Positions 34,698 to 42,810 of a DNA stretch of 61,947 nucleotides are shown here, in pieces. Origin of the DNA: an uncultured Fidelibacterota bacterium (GTDB lineage: Bacteria; Fidelibacterota; Marinisomatia; Marinisomatales; UBA1611); assembly GCA_902602795.1 (NCBI GenBank), contig CACKSF010000003.1, positions 1-61,947 on the forward strand, written 5' to 3'. The translations under genes and the position numbers were made by a program. The notes below the pieces were generated by a model. It was not told where the DNA came from, searched no databases, and saw only the letters and a list, made by a program, of their open reading frames with translations. Positions within the stretch are counted from its first letter, which is position 1; every line of letters begins with the position of its first letter.

Positions 34698-36012
34698 AGA
34701 ACATATTTCTCTTATTGGCGCAGGTTTATCTGGCCCCGTAATGGCATCCTATTTGTCATCAATAGGTTTTTCAACTGATATATACGAATCGAGATCAGAT
34801 ATGAGAACAAATTTATTATCAGCAGGAAGATCTATAAATCTTGCTTTGTCTGTTAGAGGCATTAAGGCTTTAAAAGATATAGGTGTTTATGAAAAAATTA
34901 AACCAACTCTCATACCTATGAGTGGGCGCATGATTCATGATGCTAATGGGGATGTACATCTTCAGCCTTACGGTCAAAAAAAGAATGAAGTTATTTATTC
35001 AGTATCAAGATCAAATTTGAATAAAATCTTGATGGATTATGCAGAAAGCACCTACAGTGTAAATTTTAATTTTGATCATCAATTACAAGATATTGATTTA
35101 AATAAACTGACATTACGTTTCCAGAATAAGGATATACCTTTTAATAGAATTTTAGGCTCTGATGGCGCATCTTCAAAAGTAAGAGATTTTATAAGTGAAA
35201 ATTCAGATGCCTCTTTTTTAAAAAAACCTTTAGGGCATGGATACAAAGAGCTTACGATTATTCCAAATAATAATGGTGAATTTCAACTAGACAGTAGTTC
35301 TTTGCATATTTGGCCCCGAGGAGAATTCATGCTGATTGCCTTACCAAATTTTGATCGATCTTTTACTTGCACATTATTTTTGCCAATGGAAGGAGATAAT
35401 AGTTTTTCTTATCTCGATTCAGAAAAAAAGGTGTTTAAATTTTTTAAAAAATATTTTCCGGATACCTTGCAATTGATCTCAGATATTCCAGGGGAATATC
35501 ATAAAAAACCTGTTGGGAAATTAGGCTCTATATATTGCAGTAAGTGGCATTATAATGACCGTGCCGCAATTTTTGGAGATGCTGCTCATACTATTGTTCC
35601 GTTTTTTGGACAAGGTATGAATGCGTCCTTACAAGATTGTACGGTAATGCATTCCTTTGTAAAGAGATATGACGGCAATTGGGATAAAATATTTAAAAGT
35701 TTTTCAGAAAAACATGTCCCTAATGGACATGCAATAGCTGATATGGCTTTAGAAAACTATATTGAAATGCGAGATTCTGTCAATGATCCCAAATATAAAA
35801 TCAAAAGGGAGTTAGAGTTTGAATTAGAAAATAAATTTTGGGATCGTTTTGTTCCAAGATATTCAATGGTCTCTTTCCATGATCTACCATATTTAGAAGT
35901 ATATAGAAGAGGTCAAGTTCAATCCAAATTAATGCATTCATTTATATTAGGTGATTTGACAAAGAAAAAATTGTACGAGCAGATAGAGTCAAAGTTAACT
36001 CCAATACGATGA
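34681..36012 (+). CDS. kmo: kynurenine 3-monooxygenase
   Basis: A 443-residue FAD monooxygenase that hydroxylates kynurenine at position 3 using NADPH and O2. The FAD fold is LIGAGLSGPVMASYLSSIG then an acidic end DIYESRSDM. RSINLALSVRGIKALKDIG is the characteristic KMO helix. The second FAD motif is AAIFGDAAHTIVPFFGQGMNASLQDC. The C-terminal part lacks a clear transmembrane anchor, as in other bacterial KMOs. It is the last pathway gene; the small ORF with an in-frame TGA starts in its stop codon (ATGA). Confidence 0.94.
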   Translation: MRLKTKEHISLIGAGLSGPVMASYLSSIGFSTDIYESRSDMRTNLLSAGRSINLALSVRGIKALKDIGVYEKIKPTLIPMSGRMIHDANGDVHLQPYGQKKNEVIYSVSRSNLNKILMDYAESTYSVNFNFDHQLQDIDLNKLTLRFQNKDIPFNRILGSDGASSKVRDFISENSDASFLKKPLGHGYKELTIIPNNNGEFQLDSSSLHIWPRGEFMLIALPNFDRSFTCTLFLPMEGDNSFSYLDSEKKVFKFFKKYFPDTLQLISDIPGEYHKKPVGKLGSIYCSKWHYNDRAAIFGDAAHTIVPFFGQGMNASLQDCTVMHSFVKRYDGNWDKIFKSFSEKHVPNGHAIADMALENYIEMRDSVNDPKYKIKRELEFELENKFWDRFVPRYSMVSFHDLPYLEVYRRGQVQSKLMHSFILGDLTKKKLYEQIESKLTPIR

Positions 36013-36332
36013 AGAAATATTTATTGAATAGTGCATGTCTATTTTGTTGTGTTTTGATTTTATGTTGATCGGGTATTTTTGATTCATTTATCGCTACCAA
36101 TCACAATGATGTTTTACTTAGATCTATGAAAGGAAAAAATATTTTATCCAATCGATCAGATAGTCATTCTGATTTTGATAAGTTTGAGAAGGAAAGTGTA
36201 GAAGTTTTGCCAAAAAACATTGACAATATTGGTAACCTTACTGCGTTAAAAAAGATACTATTAGATCGAAGATGTACTAAAAAAATTAAGTTGAAAATTT
36301 TTAAACGTATATTTAAAGAGGTTTTGCAATGA
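36009..36332 (+). pseudogene. small secreted-type ORF interrupted by an in-frame TGA codon
   Basis: From ATG 36009 (coupled to the KMO stop as ATGA) the frame reads MKKYLLNSACLFCCVLILC, then TGA at 36066-36068, then SGIFDSFIATNHNDVLLRS and continues open, joining a 68-residue stretch from ATG 36126 to the stop at 36332. The first 19 codons look like a signal peptide or lipoprotein signal. The end overlaps the OsmC start (ATGA). So translational coupling holds at both ends while one TGA breaks the middle. A point nonsense mutation or sequence error is most likely. Selenocysteine is not supported: I see no convincing hairpin downstream. TGA is a normal stop elsewhere in the window. Function unknown. 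Confidence 0.6.
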
Positions 36333-36730
36333 CGTCCAAAGTAATTTATAAAGGAGATTTAGGAACAAAGGCACATCATCTTCAATCGGGTAATTTTATT
36401 GTGACTGATGCTCCAGTTGATAATCAAGGAAAGGGCGAAGCCTTTTCTCCAACAGATTTAGTTGCTACGGCACTGGCCTCCTGTATGTTAACTGTTATGG
36501 GGATTGTGGCCGAAAGAAATAATATAGAACTAAAAGGTACAACCGCTGAAGTAGAAAAAATAATGGGTATGATGCCCAGACAAATAAGTGAAATAAAAAT
36601 CAAAATTTTTTTTAAGAAAAATTTTGATAAAATAACAAAACGTAGATTGGAAAGTGTAGCACTAACCTGTCCTGTAAGTAATAGCTTAAATAAAAATTTA
36701 GAAGTATCTACAACATTTATCTATCCATGA
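36329..36730 (+). CDS. OsmC-family peroxide-detoxifying protein
   Basis: A 133-residue OsmC/Ohr-fold protein. These dimeric enzymes reduce organic hydroperoxides through two cysteines. Here the Cys pair is in LVATALASCMLTVMGI and ESVALTCPVSNSL, the conserved spacing of the YhfA/OsmC group. QSGNFIVTDAPVDNQGKGEAFSPTDLVA is the typical N-terminal lead-in. It starts in the stop codon of the small ORF and ends the kynurenine transcription unit. A link to that pathway is not clear; protection from oxygenase by-products is possible. Confidence 0.85.
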   Translation: MTSKVIYKGDLGTKAHHLQSGNFIVTDAPVDNQGKGEAFSPTDLVATALASCMLTVMGIVAERNNIELKGTTAEVEKIMGMMPRQISEIKIKIFFKKNFDKITKRRLESVALTCPVSNSLNKNLEVSTTFIYP

Positions 36731-36769
36731 GCAAAATAGACATAAATCCACTAAGTTTCATTTCTAAAG

Positions 36770-37435
36770 ATGACTGATAATTTTAAACTAGCACCATCCA
36801 TTTTATCGGCAGATTTTTCCGATCTTCAATCGGCACTAAAAATTTGTGATGGAGGCAATGCTCATTGGATACATGTTGATGTTATGGATAATCAGTTTGT
36901 ACCAAATCTTACTATTGGTCCACCAGTGGTGAAATCATTGAGGTCAAAAACACAAAAATTTATGGATGTTCACATGATGGTTATTAATCCAGAGAAGCTT
37001 GTAGAGCCTTTTGCCAGAGCAGGAGCAGATAATATAACATTCCATATTGAAGCTACAGATGAACCTGAAAATATTATTGATCTGATTCGCTCTTGTGGGT
37101 GTAAGGTAGGAGTGTCTATCAAACCTAAAACGCCATTATCTGATATCTATCCTATTCTTGATAGGGTAGATGTCGTGCTAGTAATGAGCGTAGAGCCAGG
37201 TTTTGGAGGCCAAGGTTATCTTCCAGAATCAAGTGAAAAAATAGCCTCCATTAAGTCCTTTTTAACTGAAAATTGTCTTGACCGTGTATCAATTGAAGTG
37301 GATGGAGGTATTAAACTTCATAACGCGAAAAGTATTTTGGAAGCGGGTGCTGATATTTTAGTTGCAGGATCAGAAGTTTTTAAATCAAATGATCCAGTTC
37401 AAACTATTAAAGATTTTTATAAATTATCTAACTAA
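36770..37435 (+). CDS. rpe: ribulose-phosphate 3-epimerase
   Basis: A 221-residue TIM-barrel enzyme that interconverts ribulose-5-phosphate and xylulose-5-phosphate. Motifs: LAPSILSADFSDL, HVDVMDNQFVPNLTIGPPVV (metal-binding His and Asp), DVHMMVINPEKLVEPFARAGA, VLVMSVEPGFGGQGY and IEVDGGIKLHNAKSILEAGAD with the second catalytic Asp. It is followed by transketolase and ribose-5-phosphate isomerase B, giving the non-oxidative pentose phosphate steps together. Confidence 0.96.
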   Translation: MTDNFKLAPSILSADFSDLQSALKICDGGNAHWIHVDVMDNQFVPNLTIGPPVVKSLRSKTQKFMDVHMMVINPEKLVEPFARAGADNITFHIEATDEPENIIDLIRSCGCKVGVSIKPKTPLSDIYPILDRVDVVLVMSVEPGFGGQGYLPESSEKIASIKSFLTENCLDRVSIEVDGGIKLHNAKSILEAGADILVAGSEVFKSNDPVQTIKDFYKLSN

Positions 37436-37516
37436 TAATCTGTTTAATTTATCCTTATCATAAATAAGATATTTATTAACAGCTAAAAATATTTTCAATT
37501 ATTAAAAATTAATTTT

Positions 37517-39544
37517 ATGAAAACTTATCATGATATTGCTAGTTTTACCCAATGGTCCGATTTTGATAAAGACCAATATTCAATTGCGGTAATCAAGGGA
37601 TTGGTCATGGATGCTACCAGAGAGGCTAACAGTGGCCATCCTGGAGGTCCATTATCATGTGCAGATTTTGCATACGTGCTATATAAACATTATTTAAAAT
37701 TTGATCCAGAAAATCCTAATTGGTTTAACCGAGACCGGTTTGTACTCTCTGGTGGACATATGTCAATGGTGCAATATGCATTATTACTTTTTACAGGTTG
37801 GTTAACACTCGATGACCTAAAGAAATTTCGTCAGCTTCATAGTAATACACCTGGGCATCCTGAAGTTGAAATTCCTGGGGTAGAATGTACAACTGGACCA
37901 CTAGGTCAGGGCTTTGCCATGGCTACAGGAATGGCACATGGAGAAGCTTATCTGCGTAATATATTTACCAATAGCTCTATAAAAGCATCTAATTTAGTAG
38001 ATCACTATACCTATGTACTTGCAAGTGATGGTGATCTGCAAGAACCCGTTGCGTTAGGTTCTGCATCGCTAGCTGGACATCTATGTCTATCCAAACTTAT
38101 TGTTTTTTACGATGCAAATGAAGCTCAGATATCTGGGAATACAAATCGCTCAGATTCTACGGATTATAAAAAAATATTTGATGGTTTCAATTGGCATGTT
38201 CAAGAAATAAATGGTCATAATCATGATGAGATAAAAAAATCTATAGAATCAGCCCAGCAAGAGGATAGGCCTAGTATAATTATAGGCAATACTATTATGG
38301 CTAAAGGTACTGCTAGCATGGAAGGTGATCATAATACTCATGGAGCTCCACTTCCACAAAAAGAGATTGACAGTTCTAAGAAAAAGCTTGGGCTTCCTAA
38401 TGAAAAATTTTATTATCCTGATCAAATTAAGGATTATTTTCAATCCAGATATTCTAAACTCTCTTCCGAAGTTCGTTTTTGGGATGATGAAAAAGATCGA
38501 TTAGTATCTTTGCAAGACATCTCTTCCTTAATATCAATTTGTATTGAGGATAACCTACCAAATTTTAAATATCCCACTTTTAATTCTGGAGATTCTATTG
38601 CGACGAGAAAAGCTTTTGGAGCAACTCTAGATAAATTTGCAAGTAAAATACCTAACCTTATTGGTGGATCAGCAGATTTAGAGCCATCTAACTATACTGG
38701 CAATTTTGCAGAAACGTATAAAGATTTTTCTAGAGGCGATCAATCTGGACGTAACATACCTTTTGGTGTGCGAGAATTTCCGATGGCTTCAATGATGAAT
38801 GGTATGGCTCTTCATGGAGGTTTGATACCATTTGGCGGAACATTTTTGGTTTTTGCTGATTATGAGCGTCCTGCTTTACGGCTTGGTGCATTGCAAAATG
38901 TAAGGGTTATTCATGAGTTCACGCATGATTCCTTTTATGTCGGTGAGGATGGGCCAACTCATCAGCCCATTGAACATGCAATGTCATTAAGGACAATACC
39001 TAATTTCAATGTTTTTAGACCGGCTGATGCCAAGGAGACGGCAATCTGTTTTCGTATAGCTTTGGAAAACAAGTATACCCCAAGTGCTTTATTATTAACT
39101 AGACAAGGTGTTCCGGTTCTTGCGCACAATTATGCTACATTAGAACATGATGTAAAGAAAGGAGCCTACATAGTTCAGGATAGTGAAAAAACACCGGAAT
39201 TAATATTAATTGCTACTGGCTCAGAAGTTTCTCTTGCACTTGAAACTGCTAAGTTGATGAAAGATAAGAACATTAGAGTAATTAGTATGCCATGTATGGA
39301 AATTTTCGAAAAACAGGATAGTGATTACAAGTCTTCTATTATACCTGGTAGAGGGTGTTTGAAAGTAACAATTGAGGCAGGAATAACTCATGGATGGGAA
39401 AAATTTTCAGGTGTTAATGGTCTATCCATTGGAATAAATCATTTTGGTGCTTCAGCTCCGGGGAAAGTTCTCGCGGATGAATTTGGTTTTACTGCTGAAA
39501 AAATAGAAATAAGAATTAGAGATCACCTAAAAACTCTCTTATGA
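37517..39544 (+). CDS. tkt: transketolase
   Basis: A 675-residue thiamine-diphosphate enzyme that transfers two-carbon units between sugar phosphates. N-terminal part: ANSGHPGGPLSCADFAYVLY, FNRDRFVLSGGHMSMVQYALL, GPLGQGFAMATGMA, and the ThDP-binding GDG-type motif ASDGDLQEPVALGSASL ending in DANEAQISGNT. Central part: KAFGATLDKFASKIPNLIGGSADLEPSN and REFPMASMMNGMALHGG (the conserved catalytic Glu region). The C-terminal domain is complete. The length is that of bacterial transketolases. The rpiB gene overlaps its stop by 4 bp. Confidence 0.96.
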   Translation: MKTYHDIASFTQWSDFDKDQYSIAVIKGLVMDATREANSGHPGGPLSCADFAYVLYKHYLKFDPENPNWFNRDRFVLSGGHMSMVQYALLLFTGWLTLDDLKKFRQLHSNTPGHPEVEIPGVECTTGPLGQGFAMATGMAHGEAYLRNIFTNSSIKASNLVDHYTYVLASDGDLQEPVALGSASLAGHLCLSKLIVFYDANEAQISGNTNRSDSTDYKKIFDGFNWHVQEINGHNHDEIKKSIESAQQEDRPSIIIGNTIMAKGTASMEGDHNTHGAPLPQKEIDSSKKKLGLPNEKFYYPDQIKDYFQSRYSKLSSEVRFWDDEKDRLVSLQDISSLISICIEDNLPNFKYPTFNSGDSIATRKAFGATLDKFASKIPNLIGGSADLEPSNYTGNFAETYKDFSRGDQSGRNIPFGVREFPMASMMNGMALHGGLIPFGGTFLVFADYERPALRLGALQNVRVIHEFTHDSFYVGEDGPTHQPIEHAMSLRTIPNFNVFRPADAKETAICFRIALENKYTPSALLLTRQGVPVLAHNYATLEHDVKKGAYIVQDSEKTPELILIATGSEVSLALETAKLMKDKNIRVISMPCMEIFEKQDSDYKSSIIPGRGCLKVTIEAGITHGWEKFSGVNGLSIGINHFGASAPGKVLADEFGFTAEKIEIRIRDHLKTLL

Positions 39545-39981
39545 AAATACATTTAGCTACAGACCATGCAGGTCTAAATTTAAAAAATTCAATAAAAAAT
39601 CATCTTTTACATAAAGAATATTACGTGGAGGATCATGGGGCTTATGAATATAATGCTGAAGATGATTATCCAGATTTTATTTTTCCATGCGCAAAAGCTG
39701 TTGCTAATGATAAGGAAAGTAAAGGAATCATTCTTGGGGGATCAGGTCAAGGCGAAGCAATGGCAGCAAATAGAATAAAAGGATGTCGAGCAGCAGTATT
39801 TTATAATGGTCCTAAAGAAATAGTAACCCTGTCAAGAGAGCATAATAATGCGAATATATTATCGTTAGGAGCTAGGTTTATGGATGAAAACGATATCTTT
39901 GGGGTAATTGAGTTATGGCTTAAAGAGTCGTTTAAAGGGGGTAGGCATCAAAGGCGCATTGATAAATTAGATATTTTATAA
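39541..39981 (+). CDS. rpiB: ribose-5-phosphate isomerase B, mycobacterial-type active site
   Basis: A 146-residue RpiB that interconverts ribose-5-phosphate and ribulose-5-phosphate. HLATDHAGLNLKNSI is the N-terminal phosphate-binding motif. The active-site loop reads GIILGGSGQGEAMAANRIKG: the cysteine of the E. coli type is replaced by Gly, and the GSGxGE arrangement with Glu matches the M. tuberculosis type, which uses a Glu as base. REHNNANILSLGARF is the C-terminal signature. It overlaps tkt by 4 bp and ends 2 bp before the convergent cysteine dioxygenase stop. Confidence 0.92.
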   Translation: MKIHLATDHAGLNLKNSIKNHLLHKEYYVEDHGAYEYNAEDDYPDFIFPCAKAVANDKESKGIILGGSGQGEAMAANRIKGCRAAVFYNGPKEIVTLSREHNNANILSLGARFMDENDIFGVIELWLKESFKGGRHQRRIDKLDIL

Positions 39982-39983
39982 AC

Positions 39984-40505
39984 TTAACACATCTTCCCAC
40001 CTATACTGAAATAACCAAGTTTTTTCCTTTCAACTGTTCCTTTCTTTAAATCATATATATCACATGCTTCATATGGCTTTGCATAAATATGAAGGCTAGT
40101 AGAGAAATTTTCTGATATATTTTTTACAGAATGGATATCGGCTGGCCCATCCAAGTATCCTGCATCACAGGATAATTCATTTATCATATTTAGCTCTAAC
40201 GGGGAATTTGATAATTTTTTATAATTACCTATATAAAGATTGCCACTCTCAACTCTTGCCCAGCATTTTTCTCCCTCATGACCATGGATTGGAGCGTTAG
40301 TTTTTGGTGGCCAACATATCACAAGTATCTCAAAACTTTTTTCCCGGTAAATTAAATTTCTGGTATAAAATTCGTTCTTATAAAAAGCATATTTATTCAA
40401 GCTATTATGATTAAGTGAAAGATCTTGAAGGTATTTTGAAACTTTATTAACTGGAAAGTCTTCTTCTGCCAATCTCTGTAGACTTGATATTAGATTCTGA
40501 ATCAT
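39984..40505 (-). CDS. cysteine dioxygenase family protein
   Basis: About 173 residues from ATG 40505 (TTG at 40520 is the only alternative). It is a cupin thiol dioxygenase. Metal ligands: WPPKTNAPIHGHEGEKCWARV (HxH), and DIHSVKNIS supplies the third His. The Cys in EKCWARV sits where rat CDO has Cys93, which is cross-linked to a Tyr. It converts cysteine to cysteine sulfinate. It is transcribed divergently from a YeiH-type transporter, 174 bp apart. The related 3-mercaptopropionate dioxygenase activity cannot be excluded. Confidence 0.82.
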   Translation of the reverse strand: MIQNLISSLQRLAEEDFPVNKVSKYLQDLSLNHNSLNKYAFYKNEFYTRNLIYREKSFEILVICWPPKTNAPIHGHEGEKCWARVESGNLYIGNYKKLSNSPLELNMINELSCDAGYLDGPADIHSVKNISENFSTSLHIYAKPYEACDIYDLKKGTVERKKLGYFSIGGKMC

Positions 40506-40678
40506 AATTTCTTTAACCAATATAAATATGATATGATATATTTAATTTACCATCGCACAAAAGATCGTAGCTTCTAAGATTCATAATATTAATTTAACTA
40601 ACCTTATTTTTTTTAACTATCTAATTAATTATTGCAATAGAATTTAAATTTATTAAAAAAACAAGTTCAAAATTTTTC

Positions 40679-41764
40679 ATGAAAAATAGATTCTTCAATT
40701 TTTCTATTGGCATTTTAATATCTGTTATAGTAGCTCTTAGCAGCCAATTTTTGAGTAAGCTTTTAGGCATACAAGTTTTGCAATTAGAAAAAAGCCCAAT
40801 ATCGCCCATTTTTTTAGCCCTCATTGTCGGTGTTCTAATTGCAAATACAACTAGGTTAGCTGACATATGTGATTTGGGAATTACATTTTGTATTAAATAT
40901 ATTTTAAAAATTGGTATCATATTGATGGGAATAAGGCTAGGGATGAATGAAATGATATCCTTTGGCTTCAAAGGTTTTCTAGTTGTCACTCCGTGCATCA
41001 TTTTAACGTTGCTAATGGTAGACAAAAGTCGTTCTTATTTTGGATTATCTTCAAATTTAGCTACTTTGATTGCTGTTGGAACTAGCATATGTGGTGCGAC
41101 AGCAATAATTGCTACCGCTCCTGCTATTAAGGCAAAAAAAGAAGAAATAGCATATGCTATTGCAAATATTTCTATTTTTGGGATTTTTGCAATGGTATTT
41201 TATCCGCTTGTCGCTCATTATTTTTTCCCAAAAAACCCTTTATCTGCAGGTTTGTTTTTAGGGTCTTCAATACATGAAACTGGTCAAGTAGCTGGAGCAG
41301 GTATGATTTACGCAGATCAATATTTATCTCCAAAAGTGCTTGATGTTTCAACAGTCACTAAATTAGTTAGGAACACTGCTATGCTTGTGGTTATACCATA
41401 CCTTTCACTCAAGCATACAAGCTATAAAGAAACAGGTATTTCGATTGGAAAAAAACTTTACCAAATCTTTCCTTTTTTTATACTTGGATTCTTATTTTTT
41501 GGACTTGTAAGAACATTCGGCGATTATAGTCTAGAACAAAGCTCAAAAGCTTTCGGTTTATTTAACATTGAGTTATGGAATTGGTTAATCCTTGAAATTA
41601 ATTTTTTATCAAAATTATTATTAACAATTGCAATGTCTGCAATTGGGATTTCTACAGACCTAAAAAAACTAAAGTTAATTGGAGTGAAAGTTTTTTATTA
41701 TGGATTCGCAATTGCATTATTTGTTGGAGTAATAAGTCTCCTTACAACTTCATTATTTTTTTGA
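40679..41764 (+). CDS. YeiH/UPF0324-family putative sulfate (anion) exporter
   Basis: A 361-residue polytopic membrane protein with about 10-11 helices. The central conserved motif region ATLIAVGTSICGATAIIATAPAIKAKKEEIAYAIA is diagnostic of the YeiH family, as are GSSIHETGQVAGAGMIY and TVTKLVRNTAMLVVIPYL. The family is annotated as putative sulfate exporters on weak evidence. Its neighbour, divergently transcribed, is a cysteine dioxygenase, so export of sulfite, sulfate or a sulfonate made from cysteine is a reasonable inference. Rejected as a secretion or ion-channel protein because the SICGATAI motif is specific. Confidence 0.88.
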   Translation: MKNRFFNFSIGILISVIVALSSQFLSKLLGIQVLQLEKSPISPIFLALIVGVLIANTTRLADICDLGITFCIKYILKIGIILMGIRLGMNEMISFGFKGFLVVTPCIILTLLMVDKSRSYFGLSSNLATLIAVGTSICGATAIIATAPAIKAKKEEIAYAIANISIFGIFAMVFYPLVAHYFFPKNPLSAGLFLGSSIHETGQVAGAGMIYADQYLSPKVLDVSTVTKLVRNTAMLVVIPYLSLKHTSYKETGISIGKKLYQIFPFFILGFLFFGLVRTFGDYSLEQSSKAFGLFNIELWNWLILEINFLSKLLLTIAMSAIGISTDLKKLKLIGVKVFYYGFAIALFVGVISLLTTSLFF

Positions 41765-41817
41765 TTATGAAATAATAATTAGAATTTTCTTTAAGAAGTT
41801 TTACAGAATATTATTAA

Positions 41818-42690
41818 TTATTGCTTAGGATAAAAAAGGTTCTTTCCTTCAAATAGTTTTGTTCCATTTACATAGCTATAATATTTTCGACATTCGCATG
41901 AAAGATATTCAATGTCAATTGGGTGAAAATTTCTTTTTGCTTCCGGCCAGTATTTTTTTTGAAGCTTAATCATATGAGCAAAGACTTTTTCATCGCTGTC
42001 TTTCTTTAGATAACGTTTAAGTATTTCAATGTAAGCTATAGCTCCAATCCCAACGGGGACAAAACTATCTGGCTTAATGATGTCAGGCCTAAACCAAGCA
42101 ATATCCATTACTGCCATAAAAATTGGAAAATCATTTTTCATTTTAAAAATTTGATTTATTTGATTTGTTGCTTCAATTACAGATCCATTTGAGTTGAGGA
42201 TTATGCTTGATAACATCTCTTTGCTTGATTTTAGTACATGAGTAGCAGTCTCGAGTCTAGAGTATTCCGTATCATTTAATTGAATTGGCTCTACAGGGTA
42301 TGCAGTTGTATTACACCAAAAATTAATATCGATTAGAGCACTAGATAATTTATCAGGATCTAAAAGCAACAGTGGATCTAAGATATCTAATGTCTCTTGT
42401 TTGTTACACCATCTAGAAAAAAAGATTGCTTGAATTAATGATGGAAAATCAGAATCAATTTTATTAATAAATTGTATTATAGATTTACTACCTCTATCAT
42501 CTTCGCGAAAAACATTAAGAAAACGTCCTTTTTGAAAAATGGGATCGTTGCTCCAAGGAGCAGGTAAACCCGATTCTCTTTTAAGGCGGATGTCCTCCCT
42601 TTTTTTACAAAATTGAAAAAATGCACGAACAGGATTTTCTAAAACCAATCCGTCTAATGCAGATTTATAAGGATTAAAAGTTTGGTGCAT
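41818..42690 (-). CDS. protein resembling DNA-base-hypermodification helical domains (hydroxymethyl-dU kinase helical / thymine pyrophosphorylase-like)
   Basis: The protein has 290 residues, soluble, all helical. The N-terminal NPVRAFFQFCKKREDIRLKRESGLPAPWSNDPIFQ continues into KGRFLNVFREDDRGSKS. RFxNVFRxxDRxxx after an xxREDIxLKRExGxPxPWTxDPI-type lead-in is the signature I know from HMUDK helical domains and the thymine-hypermodification clades of phages and mobile islands. There is no kinase domain attached, and no base-modification partners in the window. It is alone between convergent and divergent genes, in a chromosome region without phage genes. The protein could be domesticated. The assignment is by motif memory and should be treated with caution. 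Confidence 0.5.
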   Translation of the reverse strand: MHQTFNPYKSALDGLVLENPVRAFFQFCKKREDIRLKRESGLPAPWSNDPIFQKGRFLNVFREDDRGSKSIIQFINKIDSDFPSLIQAIFFSRWCNKQETLDILDPLLLLDPDKLSSALIDINFWCNTTAYPVEPIQLNDTEYSRLETATHVLKSSKEMLSSIILNSNGSVIEATNQINQIFKMKNDFPIFMAVMDIAWFRPDIIKPDSFVPVGIGAIAYIEILKRYLKKDSDEKVFAHMIKLQKKYWPEAKRNFHPIDIEYLSCECRKYYSYVNGTKLFEGKNLFYPKQ

Positions 42691-42810
42691 TATAAAATTA
42701 AAAACAGGTAGTGCTTTTCATTATAACATCTAATAATAAAAAAATTACGCACAAGTGTTAATTTAAACATACTGATTAATTATTTTTTTAAGTAAAAGAA
42801 AGGTTTGATT

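Noticed and set aside
36063-36130. Selenocysteine insertion at the in-frame TGA
   Set aside because: No stable SECIS-like hairpin is visible directly after the TGA, and TGA is used as an ordinary stop in other genes here.
36009-36332. UGA recoded as Trp across the genome
   Set aside because: TGG is used for Trp and TGA as a stop (for example kmo and several ATGA overlaps), so the code is standard.
40621-41025. 134-residue minus-strand frame overlapping the YeiH-type gene
   Set aside because: It is the antisense of the conserved N-terminal membrane helices of that gene.
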